A stretch of 64,000 bases of DNA from positions 9,474,521 through 9,538,520 of the forward strand of contig JAQFVV010006200.1 in the NCBI GenBank assembly GCA_028023455.1, given 5' to 3'. Under the pieces are notes generated by a model. The model did no database searches. It saw only the letters and a list, made by a program, of their open reading frames with translations, and was not told the DNA's origin. Shown piece by piece: positions 1-11,795 of this stretch. This DNA is from Epiperipatus broadwayi (taxonomy: Eukaryota; Onychophora; Udeonychophora; Euonychophora; Peripatidae). Numbering within the stretch: the stretch's first letter is position 1; every line of letters begins with the position of its first letter. The translations under genes were made by a program, and so were the position numbers.

Positions 1-1400
1 ACTTCTTCTAAGTAATGTAACATTCCTTTACTAACACATAATGCATCATTACTATATATTAACCCTGCTACTGCCACTCACTTCCATACAATTCTAGCTA
101 CATCATAATTATTATATGAAAACACTGTTAATTTCTTTATCAGTCCCTTTCTTTTCTTTGCTTCCTTAATCTTTTTTTCCCATTCATCCAAGCAGTTTCT
201 CTGATTACTTAAGATGATTCCCAAATAGTTATATCTATTCACCCCACTTTATACACCCCTCAATAAAAATTATTCATCTTCACTTTTTCCAGTATTAATC
301 ATCATTATGTTGGACTTTTCTTCACTAAATTTAATCCCTTTACCCACTCTTGCACATGTCCTCAGCATAAATCCCATATTTTTCCTTCTTTCTGTGCACA
401 AGATGACATCATCTGTAAATAAATACTTGATAATGTATATACTCTCTTGCCACTTATTAATGGTATCTCTACTCCTCTTTCTAATCTTTCCATTGTGCTC
501 TCCATTTCTCTCAAATACAACAAAAGCAAAATTTGGTGATATAGGGCATCCTTGCCTTAGACTCATCCCATTTTTAACTTTAACTGACTCTATATTTCTG
601 TATTGATATGTGTAGTAATTATATTCATAAAATCTCTTAATAATAACCACTAAAGTTCAATCCATTCCAAAATTTACTAAACTTAACCATAATATATTTT
701 TATTTACTGTATAAAAATTATATATAACTGTCTACCTGTATTTATATCTATAAGTTGTATAACTACAAATAAACTATCACCTCTGTATCTATAAAAATCA
801 TATATAACTGTTTACCTATATTTATATCTATAAGTTGTGTATCTATAAAAATCATATATAACTGTTTACCTATATTTATATCTATAAGTTGTGTAACTAC
901 AAATAAACTATCACCTATATGCCTATCCAATCCAAAACCTCCTTGCATTTCTCTCACTATATAATTTTTTTTTATCCATTTGTGATCCTTCCAGCCACCA
1001 TGCATGCAAACACTTTATAAACACTGACATTACAGCTATTGGTCTATAATTTCTTAGCTTTCTATGATCCTTATTCTTTCCTTCAAATACTAGCCTTACT
1101 CTTGTATTACTCCAACTATCTGGAAAATCTCTCTTCTGTGCGATCTTTTAAAAACATGATAATAGGTTTAATTTTGCCCTTTGTCCTAAATTTATTACAA
1201 TCTCTGCTGCCCATCTATTCAAACCTCTTGCCTTTCCATTTTTCAATTTCTTCCCTGCTTCATTCAGTTTATTTTCTGTAAATCTAATATTCCCAATACT
1301 ATAAGCTTTCATGTTTGTTATCATTCTGCCCTTCACATCTATCATCTTTTCTACATCCATTACATACTTATTTAAAATTGTCTCTAATTCTCTCTAGAGT
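1..1400 (-). pseudogene. Decayed LINE reverse transcriptase
   Basis: A non-LTR retrotransposon reverse transcriptase, read on the minus strand across several frames. In 5' to 3' order the pieces are: a KARGLNRWAAEI stretch (the KAPG.DG region, about 1,200-1,240), PDSWSNTRVRLVFEGKNKD then NYRPIAVMSV (about 1,030-1,120), QGGFGLDRHIGDSLFVV (about 910-960), YMIFID before the expected catalytic Asp block (interrupted by a repeat), RQGCPISPNFAFVVF (about 520-570), FTDDV in place of the FADD/YADD catalytic box (about 420-440) and a YLGIIL thumb motif (about 215-235). The order is that of a LINE palm and thumb. Frameshifts, stops and a 55-bp internal repeat show it is dead. The element runs off the left edge. 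The clade is not certain; it differs from the RTE at 59.8-62.8 kb, and a shorter relative may lie at 39.6-39.9 kb. Confidence 0.88.
700..905. repeat. 55-bp tandem repeat inside LINE RT
   Basis: A unit containing ATATATAACTGT, TTTATATCTATAAGTTG and nearby bases occurs three times in a row inside the decayed reverse transcriptase. The last two units are almost identical (period 55 bp, starting near 785 and 839), so this expansion is younger than the coding decay. On the minus strand it reads as a repeated TQLIDINIGKQLYMIFID, just before where the first catalytic Asp block should be. Confidence 0.85.
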
Positions 1401-1447
1401 TATATTCTATTCCCTCATCTAGTATACTATCTCTCTCTCTCTCCTAC

Positions 1448-1634
1448 ATGCAGTAGCAATTCTCAGTGCAAGCCAGAGTAATCAATGGATGCAGGAAGAT
1501 TTGTGCATAAAATTTCTATGAGGATATTGCATGAATAGGCACTAGATAGGGATTTTATGCACAAACCTTCCTGCATCCATTGATTATTCTGTTTTGCACT
1601 GAGTGATGCTACTGTATGGAGAAATTTTGCTTCT
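1448..1634. mobile_element. Fold-back element A, copy 1
   Basis: An imperfect inverted repeat with arms GCAGTAGCA..CAGTGCAAGCC..AATCAATGGATGCAGGAAG on the left and the complementary form on the right, ending near CTGTATGGAGAAATTTTGC. The centre holds GGCACTAGATAGGGATTTTATGC. The same core and terminal sequence (CTCCATACAGTAGTGC) recur near 4.5, 14.9, 23.6 and 58.3 kb. There is no coding capacity; it is a non-autonomous fold-back or MITE-like element. Confidence 0.8.
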
Positions 1635-1639
1635 AAGTA

Positions 1640-2376
1640 TAGAAGTACCAAGATTTGCATTGAAAATGCACTTGGAAGTCGAATTTTCTATTAGTCATTT
1701 GTGTGATTTGTCGATGGAGTTAAAAATAGTTGAATGAATAATTTTATATATATGAGGTTGGCAACATGTAGAATGGTATTTGTGGTGTATATTTAATGGC
1801 AAGTGTACTCCATCATATTAATTTAGGATTATCAGATTAACATTTAAGATTATCCTGGGTAAAATTTGGACATTCTACACAAAATATGAGTGGTACTGTA
1901 ATTTGTTATGCACTCATGTTTTACCCTTGCCTATGAATCATAAATTAAGCAATAGTTTAGAAATGATTATTTAGAGAAATCATCAGCAGTTATTCAATAT
2001 CTGTTTAGATTAAGTTATTACCATAAAGAACAGTTAGATCTGAAAGAAAAATTTTAGGTATTAATAGTTTAGTGCATATCTGATTAGTAGCCAGAGGTAA
2101 TGAAAGTCTATTTTTTTGTGAAAGAAAATATTCTATGACAATTATAATAGTTTGTATATACTTTTTTTTACTTACTTACATAATGTGTATTTAACTTATT
2201 ATATATAAGATTGCCTGATTCACATATTATTTCCATGTCTATTTTATTGAGAGCAACCCATAATCTATGCAACTTTGCTTGGTATTATAAATAGTGGGTT
2301 ATATAGTGATCATGTTCATCATCATATGTTAAGGGAAATATTTTTCAATCCAATTAATATAAATAAATAACATTTG
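1640..2376. other. AT-rich DNA, nothing recognised
   Basis: No reading frame, RNA motif or repeat relationship was recognised in this AT-rich stretch between a fold-back element and a dispersed repeat. Confidence 0.6.
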
Positions 2377-2612
2377 AAGATTTGCTATCTTAATATAAAC
2401 TGAGCACTAATTATATATGTGTGTGGGAGATAATGATCTGGACCAACTAATGAATGCTGGTTGAGCACAAAATATGTATATGGGAGATCATTTAGCTTTT
2501 TCATATATGTGTTGTCATGTATATCAGTTATATTAGATAGAGTTGATAGCTGAAGAGTGCTTGAAAGTCTGTATTCAAATCTTCTACAATTGCATCTAAT
2601 TTTCAAGTATAT
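2377..2612 (+). repeat. Dispersed repeat P, partial copy
   Basis: Begins with TTTGCTATCTTAATATAAAC and continues with GAGATAATGATCTGGACCA, a box ending in TATATGGGAGATCATTTA, and GAAAGTCTGTATTCAAATC. The same series of boxes makes up each arm of the palindrome at 52.8-53.5 kb and the copies at 29.4 and 29.9 kb. Diverged and non-coding. Confidence 0.75.
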
Positions 2613-2984
2613 TAAATTGTACTTGTACTCTAATATTATAAATAAATAAGGTATATGAAAAGGATTTCATGATATTTAATGTTAGTTAGGTGGTCCTCAT
2701 ATCAACTTACAACCAAATCATAACCAAGCTACAATTAAATTAGAAGAAACTGACACTTACAATATATTATGTAGCTAGATATACTGTAATTCATTATATT
2801 ACTAATATTATTAAAACACTCAATATTTTAACTTATGCTATTTCAATTTACAATCTTTTTAATTTACTATAATATTCTTTTCAAATCCAAAACAATTAAT
2901 TAAATCCTACATTTTGAAATACATCAAAACAAATCCCCTTTCAAATACAAATGATTTTTCATATTGCTGACCCATCTGATCATA

Positions 2985-3120
2985 CACATGTCGAAAAGAT
3001 AAACAAGGTAGGTCACCAATATGAGATGGCATGGAGGGTTGAGAGTTATGTGAAAGTCTGAGTTCGAATCCCTTATATTACATTATATATGTGCAGGTGT
3101 GTGTAAGCCTGCACAGTGTA
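2985..3120 (+). repeat. Dispersed repeat P, 3' end piece
   Basis: Contains GAAAGTCTGAGTTCGAATCC, then ATTACATTATATATGTGCAGG and a short GCAGG..CCTGC hairpin. These match the 3' ends of the P copies at 29.5 and 53.4 kb. GTTCGAATC resembles a tRNA B box, so a remote tRNA origin is possible, but no A box was found. Confidence 0.65.
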
Positions 3121-3275
3121 TTAATTTAAATGATTTTTTTAAAAAAAATAAAAATAAAACTTTTTTAATACCTCCCTCCATAGTACTTTTTCTAAACTTT
3201 TTTTAAATTAACAAGTTAATTTATTTATAAATTCAGTATTATTTTTAATGTTAATGTATATGTTTTGTAATTATT

Positions 3276-3386
3276 TTTTTTCTTCCATATGTCATAGCAT
3301 CGGCCGGGATGCGAACCCACAATGTCTTCAACAAACTACTTGCTTGCAAGGCTGCTGCGATGACCTCTCAGCCAACAGCATTTGAC
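3276..3386 (-). mobile_element. tRNA-derived SINE, copy 1
   Basis: On the minus strand the element starts GTCAAATGC, has an A-box-like GGCTGAGAGGTCA, then a B-box-like GGGTTCGCATCCCGG about 45 bases later, then GATGCTATGACA and an A-rich tail. It is flanked by an 11-bp direct repeat TTGTAATTATT at 3,265-3,275 and 3,387-3,397, which is the target-site duplication of LINE-type integration. The same order is seen in the SINE at 19,670. The two copies differ by substitutions and a few indels, so this family is not brand new. Confidence 0.87.
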
Positions 3387-3399
3387 TTGTAATTATTAT

Positions 3400-4430
3400 C
3401 ACAAAAAATATACATTTTACAAATATATATATATATTATTATTGACTATATTTAACATATACTACACTTTGTCACATATACACATCTATATTCCCACATA
3501 TGTATTAAATTATAAAAATTACTAACTTACCATAAATAATCTACTTTTAGAATTAATATTTAATTTTAAAGTAGTTTCTTCATGCCTAGTGCTTCTTTTA
3601 TTTTTCTTCCTTTACATTTTTATTATTTAATATAAATTTCTTTAAATATATGATCTTTGTATATATATATTGATAATCATTTTTATATTGCTTAAATTTT
3701 ACTATAATGAAATTCTTTATTTCTTCTATGAATGTATTTATCATATTCCCTTATTTACATTTATTGCATTTGGTTTCATAAATACCATGCAAAATATTTT
3801 TGTGTTTTTATTATTTAAATATTTATCATTCAATATATTTATCATATTATTTCTTCCTTTTTTATTAATTATATTTATGTTTTATTTGTTTGTATTATTT
3901 TTATTTAATTTACTAATAATTTTAATTATTCTGTTTATTATTTTATATCATTTGTTTTCATATCCATGAATTCAAAACATTGTTTATAACTTTGCTATTC
4001 ATTATACTTTTCTTTTCTATTTTTTAAATGCAGTTTTCTATTATTTAATCAAGTAATTAATATTTTTAAATTCTTTTTATTTTTTTTCAGTCTCTTTTTA
4101 ATAGAAGTTTTTATTCAAACAATAATTAATTGCCTTATATATTTTTGTAAAAACTATTTACTTTATATTTCATATCTATATTTGAATATTGATTTGTGGG
4201 ATGAATTTTATATCTGTATTTTTTCTTTACTTATTCATGTAATTCTGCCACCTATTATTAATATATTTTTAAATTACAACTCCCAAAATAAAAATAAATA
4301 AATGTTATATATTTTATTTATTTATTGTAAATTTTATTTATTTTGTCATTTATAATTTTTTATATTGATCTTTTATTTATTTTAAAATTAATGAGGATTC
4401 ATCTTCATATCTTTTATAATTATATCTTCA
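3400..4430. other. AT-rich DNA, low-complexity open frame only
   Basis: Very T-rich on the plus strand. A 99-codon open frame at 3,670-3,969 is nearly all Phe, Ile, Leu and Tyr and is what poly(T/A) sequence gives by chance. Nothing else was recognised. Confidence 0.6.
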
Positions 4431-4473
4431 ATTACATGATCACCATCTCTTATACTAGCACATAATTGTTTAT

Positions 4474-4674
4474 AAACAAGGCAAAACTCTCCATACAGTA
4501 GTGCCACCCTGTGCCCACCAGGGTAATCAATGAATTCCAGAAGGCTTGTGCATAAAATCCCTATCTAATGCTTACTCATCCAATATCCCCAGACTAGTTT
4601 CTGGCTTGTGGCATCCATTGATTACTCTGGTTGGCACAGGGTGGCACTACTGTATGGAGAGTTTTGCCTTGTTT
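4474..4674. mobile_element. Fold-back element A, copy 2
   Basis: A 201-bp inverted repeat. The left end reads AAACAAGGCAAAACTCTCC then ATACAGTAGTGCCACCCTGTG; the right end is its complement. The inner part carries GCTTGTGCATAAAATCCCTA and GACTAGTTTCTGGC, present in the opposite order in copy 3. The sequence just left of it (ATGATCACC, CTAGCACATAATTGTTT) also precedes the 58.3-kb copy, so the true unit may extend beyond these arms. Confidence 0.87.
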
Positions 4675-4679
4675 ATCTT

Positions 4680-5192
4680 CAATTATTATATATTTTCAAA
4701 ATCATTCACATGAAGTTACTTAATATGATACTTATCTAGAGTTTTTCTTTCCACATAATTTCAGTAAACTATAACATTTCACATGTGGTATCTTTATAGA
4801 TTTGTAAAAAAATTTAGACATGTAGATTATTTATATGTTGTCATCTTTTCTAACAGATTGTCCAATCCAGCTTTATCACAAAATGTGAAATACTGATCAA
4901 TTTAAGCACCAATAGTTCTCAATCATATGATTATTGGCTATTTAATAGATGAGATGTAAATCTTACACTGCTTAGTTACAACAAGATTTATATCAATGTG
5001 GTGATTTAGAAAGCTGAATATTGATATTTTACACTAAAATCCCTAAAAAACTACATTGTCTAGGCAATACTATATAATATTTTAGAGTTCATGTTAAAAT
5101 TGCATAAACCCATCATTTAGTCATTATATATATATATATATGATAATCAAAACAACTTATAAATTTTGTAGCCTGCTTTAAGCTTGCATTTT
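4680..5192. other. AT-rich DNA, nothing recognised
   Basis: AT-rich spacer with a short AT microsatellite near 5,125-5,142; no gene or repeat relationship seen. Confidence 0.55.
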
Positions 5193-5532
5193 ATGATCAC
5201 TAGATGGAGCTTTACCAATAGCTCCTAACAAGCTTTTGTTTACATAAATGCTGAGTGAGATAGAATTCAAAATCTCTATCATTATCATCCACCTCCAGAC
5301 CAGCTGGTTTCAAGCTTATTGGCTACACTGACATAAGCCAATAAGATTGAAACCAGTTGGTCTGGAGATGGGTGACAATGATAGAGATTTTGAATTCTAT
5401 CGAGCCAATAAGCTTGAAACCAGCTGGTCTGAAGGTTGGTGATAACGATAGAGATTTTAAATTCTATCACTCTCAGCATTTATGTAAACAAAAGCTTGTT
5501 AGGAGCTATTGGTAAAGCTCCATCTAATGATC
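5193..5532. mobile_element. Fold-back element B, copy 1
   Basis: An inverted repeat whose ends read TGATCACTAGATGGAGC and the complement of GATCATTAGATGGAGC. The arms run inward through CTTTACCAATAGCTCC, GCTTTTGTTTACATAAATGC and CCTCCAGACCAGCTGG. The inner right arm is tandemly duplicated (AGCCAATAAG starts at 5,336 and 5,403; period 67 bp), so the hairpin is asymmetric. The terminal motif and the CACCTCCAGA.CAGCTG.TTTCAAGCT block are shared with the larger element just to the right. Non-coding. Confidence 0.87.
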
Positions 5533-5553
5533 GTATATATATATATATATATA

Positions 5554-6466
5554 TGATCAATAGATGGCGTCTTTACCAAAACCGCCGAAACAAGTGTAAA
5601 ATATTTTTACATAAACGCAAAAGGAGTCAGAATTAACTACCTCTTTCATTTTGCTCACCTCCAGATCAGCTGATTTCAAGCTGGTTTGCTTTCGTCAGTG
5701 GAAGGATAGAGCTATAGAAACTAGGTCTAAAGATTGACTCTCAAGCGCTTATGCAAAACGTTTATATCAGTTTGCAAGCGTGAATTTTTCAGACCGGTAA
5801 AGTCTTCAAACTCAGCCTAGCAAGCTAGATATCTATATGGGTCTGATCTCAGTTCAGTTTCACCACATAGTCAAAGTCTCTGCAATATATATCATTGCAA
5901 GAAAACTTTAAAGGTACATTTATGAAAAATAAAAACAAGTTAGTCACGTAACCTTCTATCACTTGTTATTTATGATCAATAGATGGAGGTGAGCAAAATG
6001 AAAGAGGTAGTTAATTCTGACTCCTTTTGCGTTCCATCTATTGATCATAAATAACAAGTGATAGCAGGTTACGTGACTAACTTGTTTTTATTTTTCATAA
6101 ATGTACCTTTAAAGTTTTCTTGCAATGATATATATTGCAGAGACTTTGACTATGTGGTGAAACTGAACTGAGATCAGACCCATATAGATATCTAGCTTGC
6201 TAGGCTGAGTTCAAAGACTTTACCAGTCTGAAAAATTCACGCTTGCAAACTGATATAAACGTTTTGCATAAGCGCTTGAGAGTCAGTCTTTAGACCTAGT
6301 TTCTATAGCTCTATCCTTCCACTGACGAAAGCAAACCAGCTTGAAATCAGCTGATCTGGAGGTGAGCAAAATGAAAGAGGTAGTTAATTCTGACTCCTTT
6401 TGCGTTTATGTAAAAATATTTTACACTTGTTTTGGCGGTTTTGGTAAAGACGCCATCTATTGATCA
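5554..6466. mobile_element. Fold-back element B, large copy with ~450-bp arms
   Basis: A 913-bp inverted repeat symmetric about position 6,010. The ends read TGATCAATAGATGGCG and its complement. The arms are nearly identical over about 450 bp, through GTTTTGCATAAGCGCTTGAG and CTAGCTTGCTAGGCTGAG. The GC content is clearly higher than in neighbouring DNA. At the centre (5,973-6,047) is a 75-bp unit with its own TGATCAATAGATGGA ends, a nested short version of the same element. No long open frame exists. Confidence 0.92.
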
Positions 6467-6523
6467 TAAATAACAAGTGATAGCAGGTTACGTGACTAAC
6501 TTGTTTTTATTTTTCATATATAT
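6467..6523 (+). repeat. Repeat of the flank of the nested unit
   Basis: TAAATAACAAGTGATAGCAG followed by GTTACGTGACTAACTTG is the same sequence found at 6,048-6,104 to the right of the nested 75-bp unit, and inverted to its left. The segment abutting TGATCA is thus present three times, suggesting that this flank was copied with the element. Confidence 0.85.
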
Positions 6524-6539
6524 ATATACTGTGACCTTC

Positions 6540-9500
6540 TGGTTTGGCACCAGAAATATTAATGGGAATTGTGTAATGCTATATCAGTAACATCTGATAT
6601 TATCTTACTAAAAAAAAAGAAACAACGTGAAATTTAAAATTTTTTTTATTTATGATTTAAAACTATGATTAGAAGTACTTGTAGATGTAATTTAAAAATT
6701 ATTAGATGTTTAATATCTTACTTTAGGGTATAATTAATGATAGGATAGGGGGTGGCTTGTCATAAACATAGTCAGTTCAGTTTGAGTTGATGCTAATTTG
6801 TTTTATTTGTTCACAAAGCAGTATTAAGACTTGTTTGAATGATTCTCTAGTTCATTTGCTTTTCATATTTTAATTTATGGTATAAACAGTGAAACATGTT
6901 TCACTCATCATCATTAACATAGTCATTTAGTCATATTAATTTAGTATCTATAGTGCATTATTTGTAAATATTCATGTATGTCAATATCATTATTCAACTT
7001 CATTTTTCATTCATATGCTTCATTAAATCATTAAGTATCATATCTCATATCCAAATATTTAATTTCATAAATAATAGTGTTAAAAACCAGCTTAATTACA
7101 TTTTAAGTGAATTAATGAATTATTGGACTAGTGAATTATTGAACAATAATTATACTAGAAAATATTTTATTCATTAAAACAATTGTCATTAGTTTTTATT
7201 CTGTTGTTTTTGAAGTACAGAATATTTAATTCTTAGTTCAATTTAATATTTAATATTTCTTTTAATTTATTTAAAAGACAGAATAATTTTTTTTCTTTCC
7301 TTTTCAAGACAAAGTTTCTTGCATAAATTAAGTTTTATTGTAATGGGAGGAGCAAATAGTCTCTGTCTGGCGATCTTTGAACTTTCAAATATCTTGGACT
7401 ATTGGAAGAATAAATGTGAGGTAATATTTTAAAAATCTATAAAAAGCGATACTTACAATTCTAGGGGACTACATCTACAACTACTACTACTGCTACAAAC
7501 TGCTAATTGCTGAAAGGGGACTGCTAAAAGATCTTCCAATACTGTTTCATCTTTAATTTCATTTTATTAACAAAGTTAGATAGTATAATTTTTTTTCTTC
7601 CAAAGTTCAAGCTGAAAGTATAAAATATATTATTGGTTCACAGATATGAGAGCTTAAACAACACTAAGAGATACATTGGTCTTATCCTTGACTGTCTATT
7701 TAGATTCTCCAACTGTTGTCTGAAATGCATGTAAGTGTCTATACTATATTATTTAAATTTAATTGCCACTATTAAAGAAAAGAATGGGAATGCATAATAG
7801 TATTGTAAATTTGCTTTATTTAAACTTTAAACCTAATGGGAAAGAAGAAAGAAGAATGTATGTTTATTTTTCTAAATTATTTTTTTCAAATTTTAATTAT
7901 AATATTAAGAAAACAACTGAAGCATGCGTATATCTTTACTATGTCGGGAAAATATGTGAACTATTATTAAGCATTTTAAGAACTCTTTATGATAAATTTT
8001 GTGCTAGTTATAAGAGATTAAAAAGGATGCATATGATACATTTAATTTTATCATCATTATTATTAGAACATTTGCGTAATTATTTCTATTTTTACTTATC
8101 TAAAAATATAAGACTAAATGTGCAATTGAATGCACTGTTAATATTTATCTGTTTTTCCCAATTACTGTGAAAAATGAATTTATAAAATGGATAAAACTGA
8201 ATATGACTTTGTTTTATTAATTGCACTCCTCATTTGCTACCAAGAATTCCTATTTATAATATTGCCAACAAACTCATCTAAATAAATATTATTAGTTAAA
8301 TAATTACATATGTTCATGAATGGCTCTAAAATGTAAAATAAATGTCTGAATATATCCCAGGAATGAAATATGAATTACTACTTTATTTGCATCATAAAAA
8401 TGTATATTGCTTAATTAATAAAAATTCTCCTATATAATGTCAACAGCAATTCATTAGCTTATCACTAAGAACATTGAATCTGCTATTATGAATTAAAAAT
8501 AATATTGTTTGTCTTCCTGCAGGAAATGTGTGTTATATATTCGTCATTATTTATCTTAATAATTTTTATTATTTGAGATATGATCAAGAGATGTCATTTA
8601 TAAACTATCAATAACCTTTTCATTTTCAACCCAGAAGAAGAAAAAAAGAACTTTATTTATTTAATAGTATTTAATAGATAGATAGTTTAAAGATTGTTTT
8701 ATTATTTTATTATTATGTCTCCAAGAATGTCTCCTAAATGTATAATATTAAGGGAAATATTATACAAGGTATTTTTTTTTTATTAGTTTAATATAAGTTT
8801 TATCGTGTGTTTAGATTATAAACGTGCGAACATGGTAAAAGAGGGAGACGTCCATTTAATGTTAATAGGGGTAATAACTTTTCTTTAAAAGAAGCTCATT
8901 ATATAGGTTCTTATATTATATCTATGTGTTTTTTAATAGATTAAAAAATAATTATTTTCATTAATTATTTAACCTAGAATATAAAGCTTTATTCTTTATC
9001 TAAGCCAAATTTTTGCTTTAGATTTGTGATAATGTAAATGCACTATAAAAAAGATTATTTTGTCTTGCCTTGCCAATAGAAATTATTGCCTTGTTTTTCA
9101 ACCATTATTAGTATGTTACCAAGTCCTAAATATTATATTATCAGATATGAAATATTTATTCCTTATTGCTTTTACAATTAGTAATTGATATTTTAACAGT
9201 AGTTCTTTGCTTACTGGGATTTGAATTGTCTGTGTATTATTATGCTTGTATATGTGTGTCCATTATTAAATTCAACTATAATAATATGTAAATTGCAAGT
9301 AAAAATGATATAAAGTCTATCGGTTTTGGAGGAAGAGAATGGTCAATTGTTTTGGAAGGATTAGAGATTTATTTAAGTGTGAATTATTGTTCTTTATTAT
9401 GCTTGAATGGAAAAGTATTTTTGTGGCTATATGTAGTAAAGTTAGCAATGTTTTATAGTATTTATGGGATTGAGTAATCTCTCCCCTTTTGTTATTTGAA

Positions 9501-11740
9501 TATTTGACATGGGTAGATTGCCTAGTGTATTGTATGGGATCGAGTAATCCCTTCTTTTCTGTGTATTGAAGTATTTTTGATAGGAGTAGATTGAATCCTC
9601 CAGTTTTGATATTTGATATTATGAATTAAAGTATATGAAGCTAAGTATATTATTTCCTGATCATTTGGTGATGAGATTTATTCCCACCAGTTTAGTTAGT
9701 CTCAGAAGTAGACTTGGGAGTTGTTGTGTTGTTATTTATATGATTTGAATTGTAAAAATCTTTTATCCCCATGTGTTTATTGAATGTTTTTCCATCTTAT
9801 ACTATAGCCAAGTGCCAGATAATTTATTGATAAAAAGAAGAATAAAAGCAGAATTGATTTTCTTACAAAACAGCTGTAGTAAAGTTAGTGATTAAAGCTT
9901 GATTGTCCATTGCCTTCGTCCGTATTATGATTGTATTATAACTTCATAAGCAAACCGATTGGATCGACTATTATTTATTTATTCTATGACACACAGCATA
10001 ATACAGACTCATGCATAAAGTGTTAATTTGAAAGATATAGAAAAATCCATCATTAATGTATAACTTTAATTATCATTTTAAAACATTTTTGTATTGATCA
10101 TTTAAGTTTCGCATCATCAATTTTCATAATAGTCCATCATCATTGAGTAAGCAGGCAAAGATAAAACATAGTTAATTAATAGAATCTTTACTTCATTTTA
10201 GTAAAGACAGAACACATTTATTTAATGGAGTCATTTATTCCATTTGCAAGATATAGTTTGATAAGAGTATATTTAATTAATGGAGCTATTTATTTCATTT
10301 TGCAAAATGTAGTCTGATATTATTCTTAGGTTTCAAACCCCTTTACTTTAGTTGTAGTTAATGTGCATTTGAAGTAAAATGCAAAATTTTAGTTTTATTT
10401 TATAATGTAATTGAAATATTTAACCTATGTTGTTTGTTATAGATTATTAGATTAATTAATAACTGAGTGTTATAAAACAAGATGTTGAATATAAAATAAA
10501 TTTTGTAGTTGATTACTAGAAGTGTAAGGTTATATTTCTTCAGTTCTATAGGTTTATCAAAAGTAACTGATAACTGAAAACCATTTTTACAATAAAATGT
10601 AAAGATTTTATTTTGGTTCATTATTTAATGATAAAAATATAATGTGTTTCACAAATCTATCAGGATGTTTTGATAGATGAAATGTGTTAGATTTGAAATT
10701 TAAGAGATTATATTGTGTTATCTATTCTTATGTAAATGATAACCAGTGATGCTAAATACATCCAAAATTTGTACTTATACCAATGAGAAAGAGATTAAAT
10801 GTTTGCTTAACTATTTTCTTATTTTGTTAATAAATATTTTATTATTCAAAATTGTATTCAGAATTCTTCTTTAACATACATTCGTATTTCATATTTCCAC
10901 ACATGCTCACACATTTATTTTATTTAATATGATATAATTGTATTTTCATTTAATTATGATAAACATATTCAGACATGATGATATTGATTGATTTCCATGA
11001 TCCAAACATTGTATGAGATGTCAATTATTTACTGAGTTTCTAAAAAGGTTTTATCATTTAGTAATTGTTTAGATGATGAATTGAAATCAAAATGTGCCCG
11101 ATTTCTTTCATTATCTAACTGCCATTATTTAGTTAGGGTATTGCTTAATTTATATTATTATTTTCATAATAAGTAAATAGTAGTTGTTAAGAAGTAGACT
11201 TTAGATTAAGACATGCTATAAGTTAATTCCCTGAGATCTTCAATATTTAATTCAGATTAGATAATAAATTCAGTTAACTAGATTAGATTAGTGTATAATT
11301 AAAAATTTAGTAATGATAGGTTTAGTTTAAGTTCAGATCCAACTTGTTATACATTATAGTTTCTAAATATTATGTTTTATTTATTAGTTTAAATTTCTAA
11401 TATGGTAGAGGTTGTTCAATGCATATGGATGATGGTAGGAGGTGAAGTATAGATTATAATTAGTTAATTTTAGATGGTAGAATTTTACCAATATAATTAT
11501 TATTTATTTGAGAATTTGATAGATGTTTTATTTCCTATTAATTATATTTCCTCCCATATCTAATGTACATTTTTCACCTCATAGGCCTCTGTATCCCTCA
11601 ACTGAGCTAGGCTAAGGTGAAACTTTACTTAAGAGCCTCATAAATAAATTTAGGATAAAGTTAGTTCAATAGTTTATTCTATGATCCATAGAATTGGTGC
11701 CCCCGGGTATTTGTGGTTGTTGGTGATGAGTGGTGAGGGG
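6540..11740. other. Long AT-rich stretch without recognised features
   Basis: No gene could be supported. A 135-codon open frame at 7,763-8,170 is rich in Lys, Leu, Tyr and Phe and resembles no family I know. Possible splice-site-flanked frames at 7,309-7,420 and 7,643-7,731 do not join in phase. A weak dimer with GGGATYGAGTAATC is seen near 9,465 and 9,533. The rest is T- or A-biased DNA. Confidence 0.55.
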
Positions 11741-11745
11741 TTACA

Positions 11746-11765
11746 ATATATATATATATATATAA
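11746..11765. repeat. AT microsatellite
   Basis: A short TA run just upstream of the left PLE copy. Similar AT runs flank several PLE pieces here, which may reflect target preference or tail sequence. Confidence 0.85.
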
Positions 11766-11795
11766 TAAATAAAGTTTGATATCTGTATTCATTTC

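Noticed and set aside
3670-3969. 99-codon frame resembling membrane segments
   Set aside because: Almost entirely Phe, Ile, Leu and Tyr from T-rich DNA.
7309-7731. Two splice-site-flanked frames (NSLCLAIFELSNILDYWKNK at about 7,355-7,415; NTKRYIGLILDCLFRF at about 7,660-7,710)
   Set aside because: Good-looking acceptor and donor sites, but the first ends in phase 0 and the second needs two bases from the preceding exon, so they do not join. No known family recognised.
7763-8170. 135-codon open frame
   Set aside because: Composition follows local AT bias, no domain seen, no repeat copies; likely chance.
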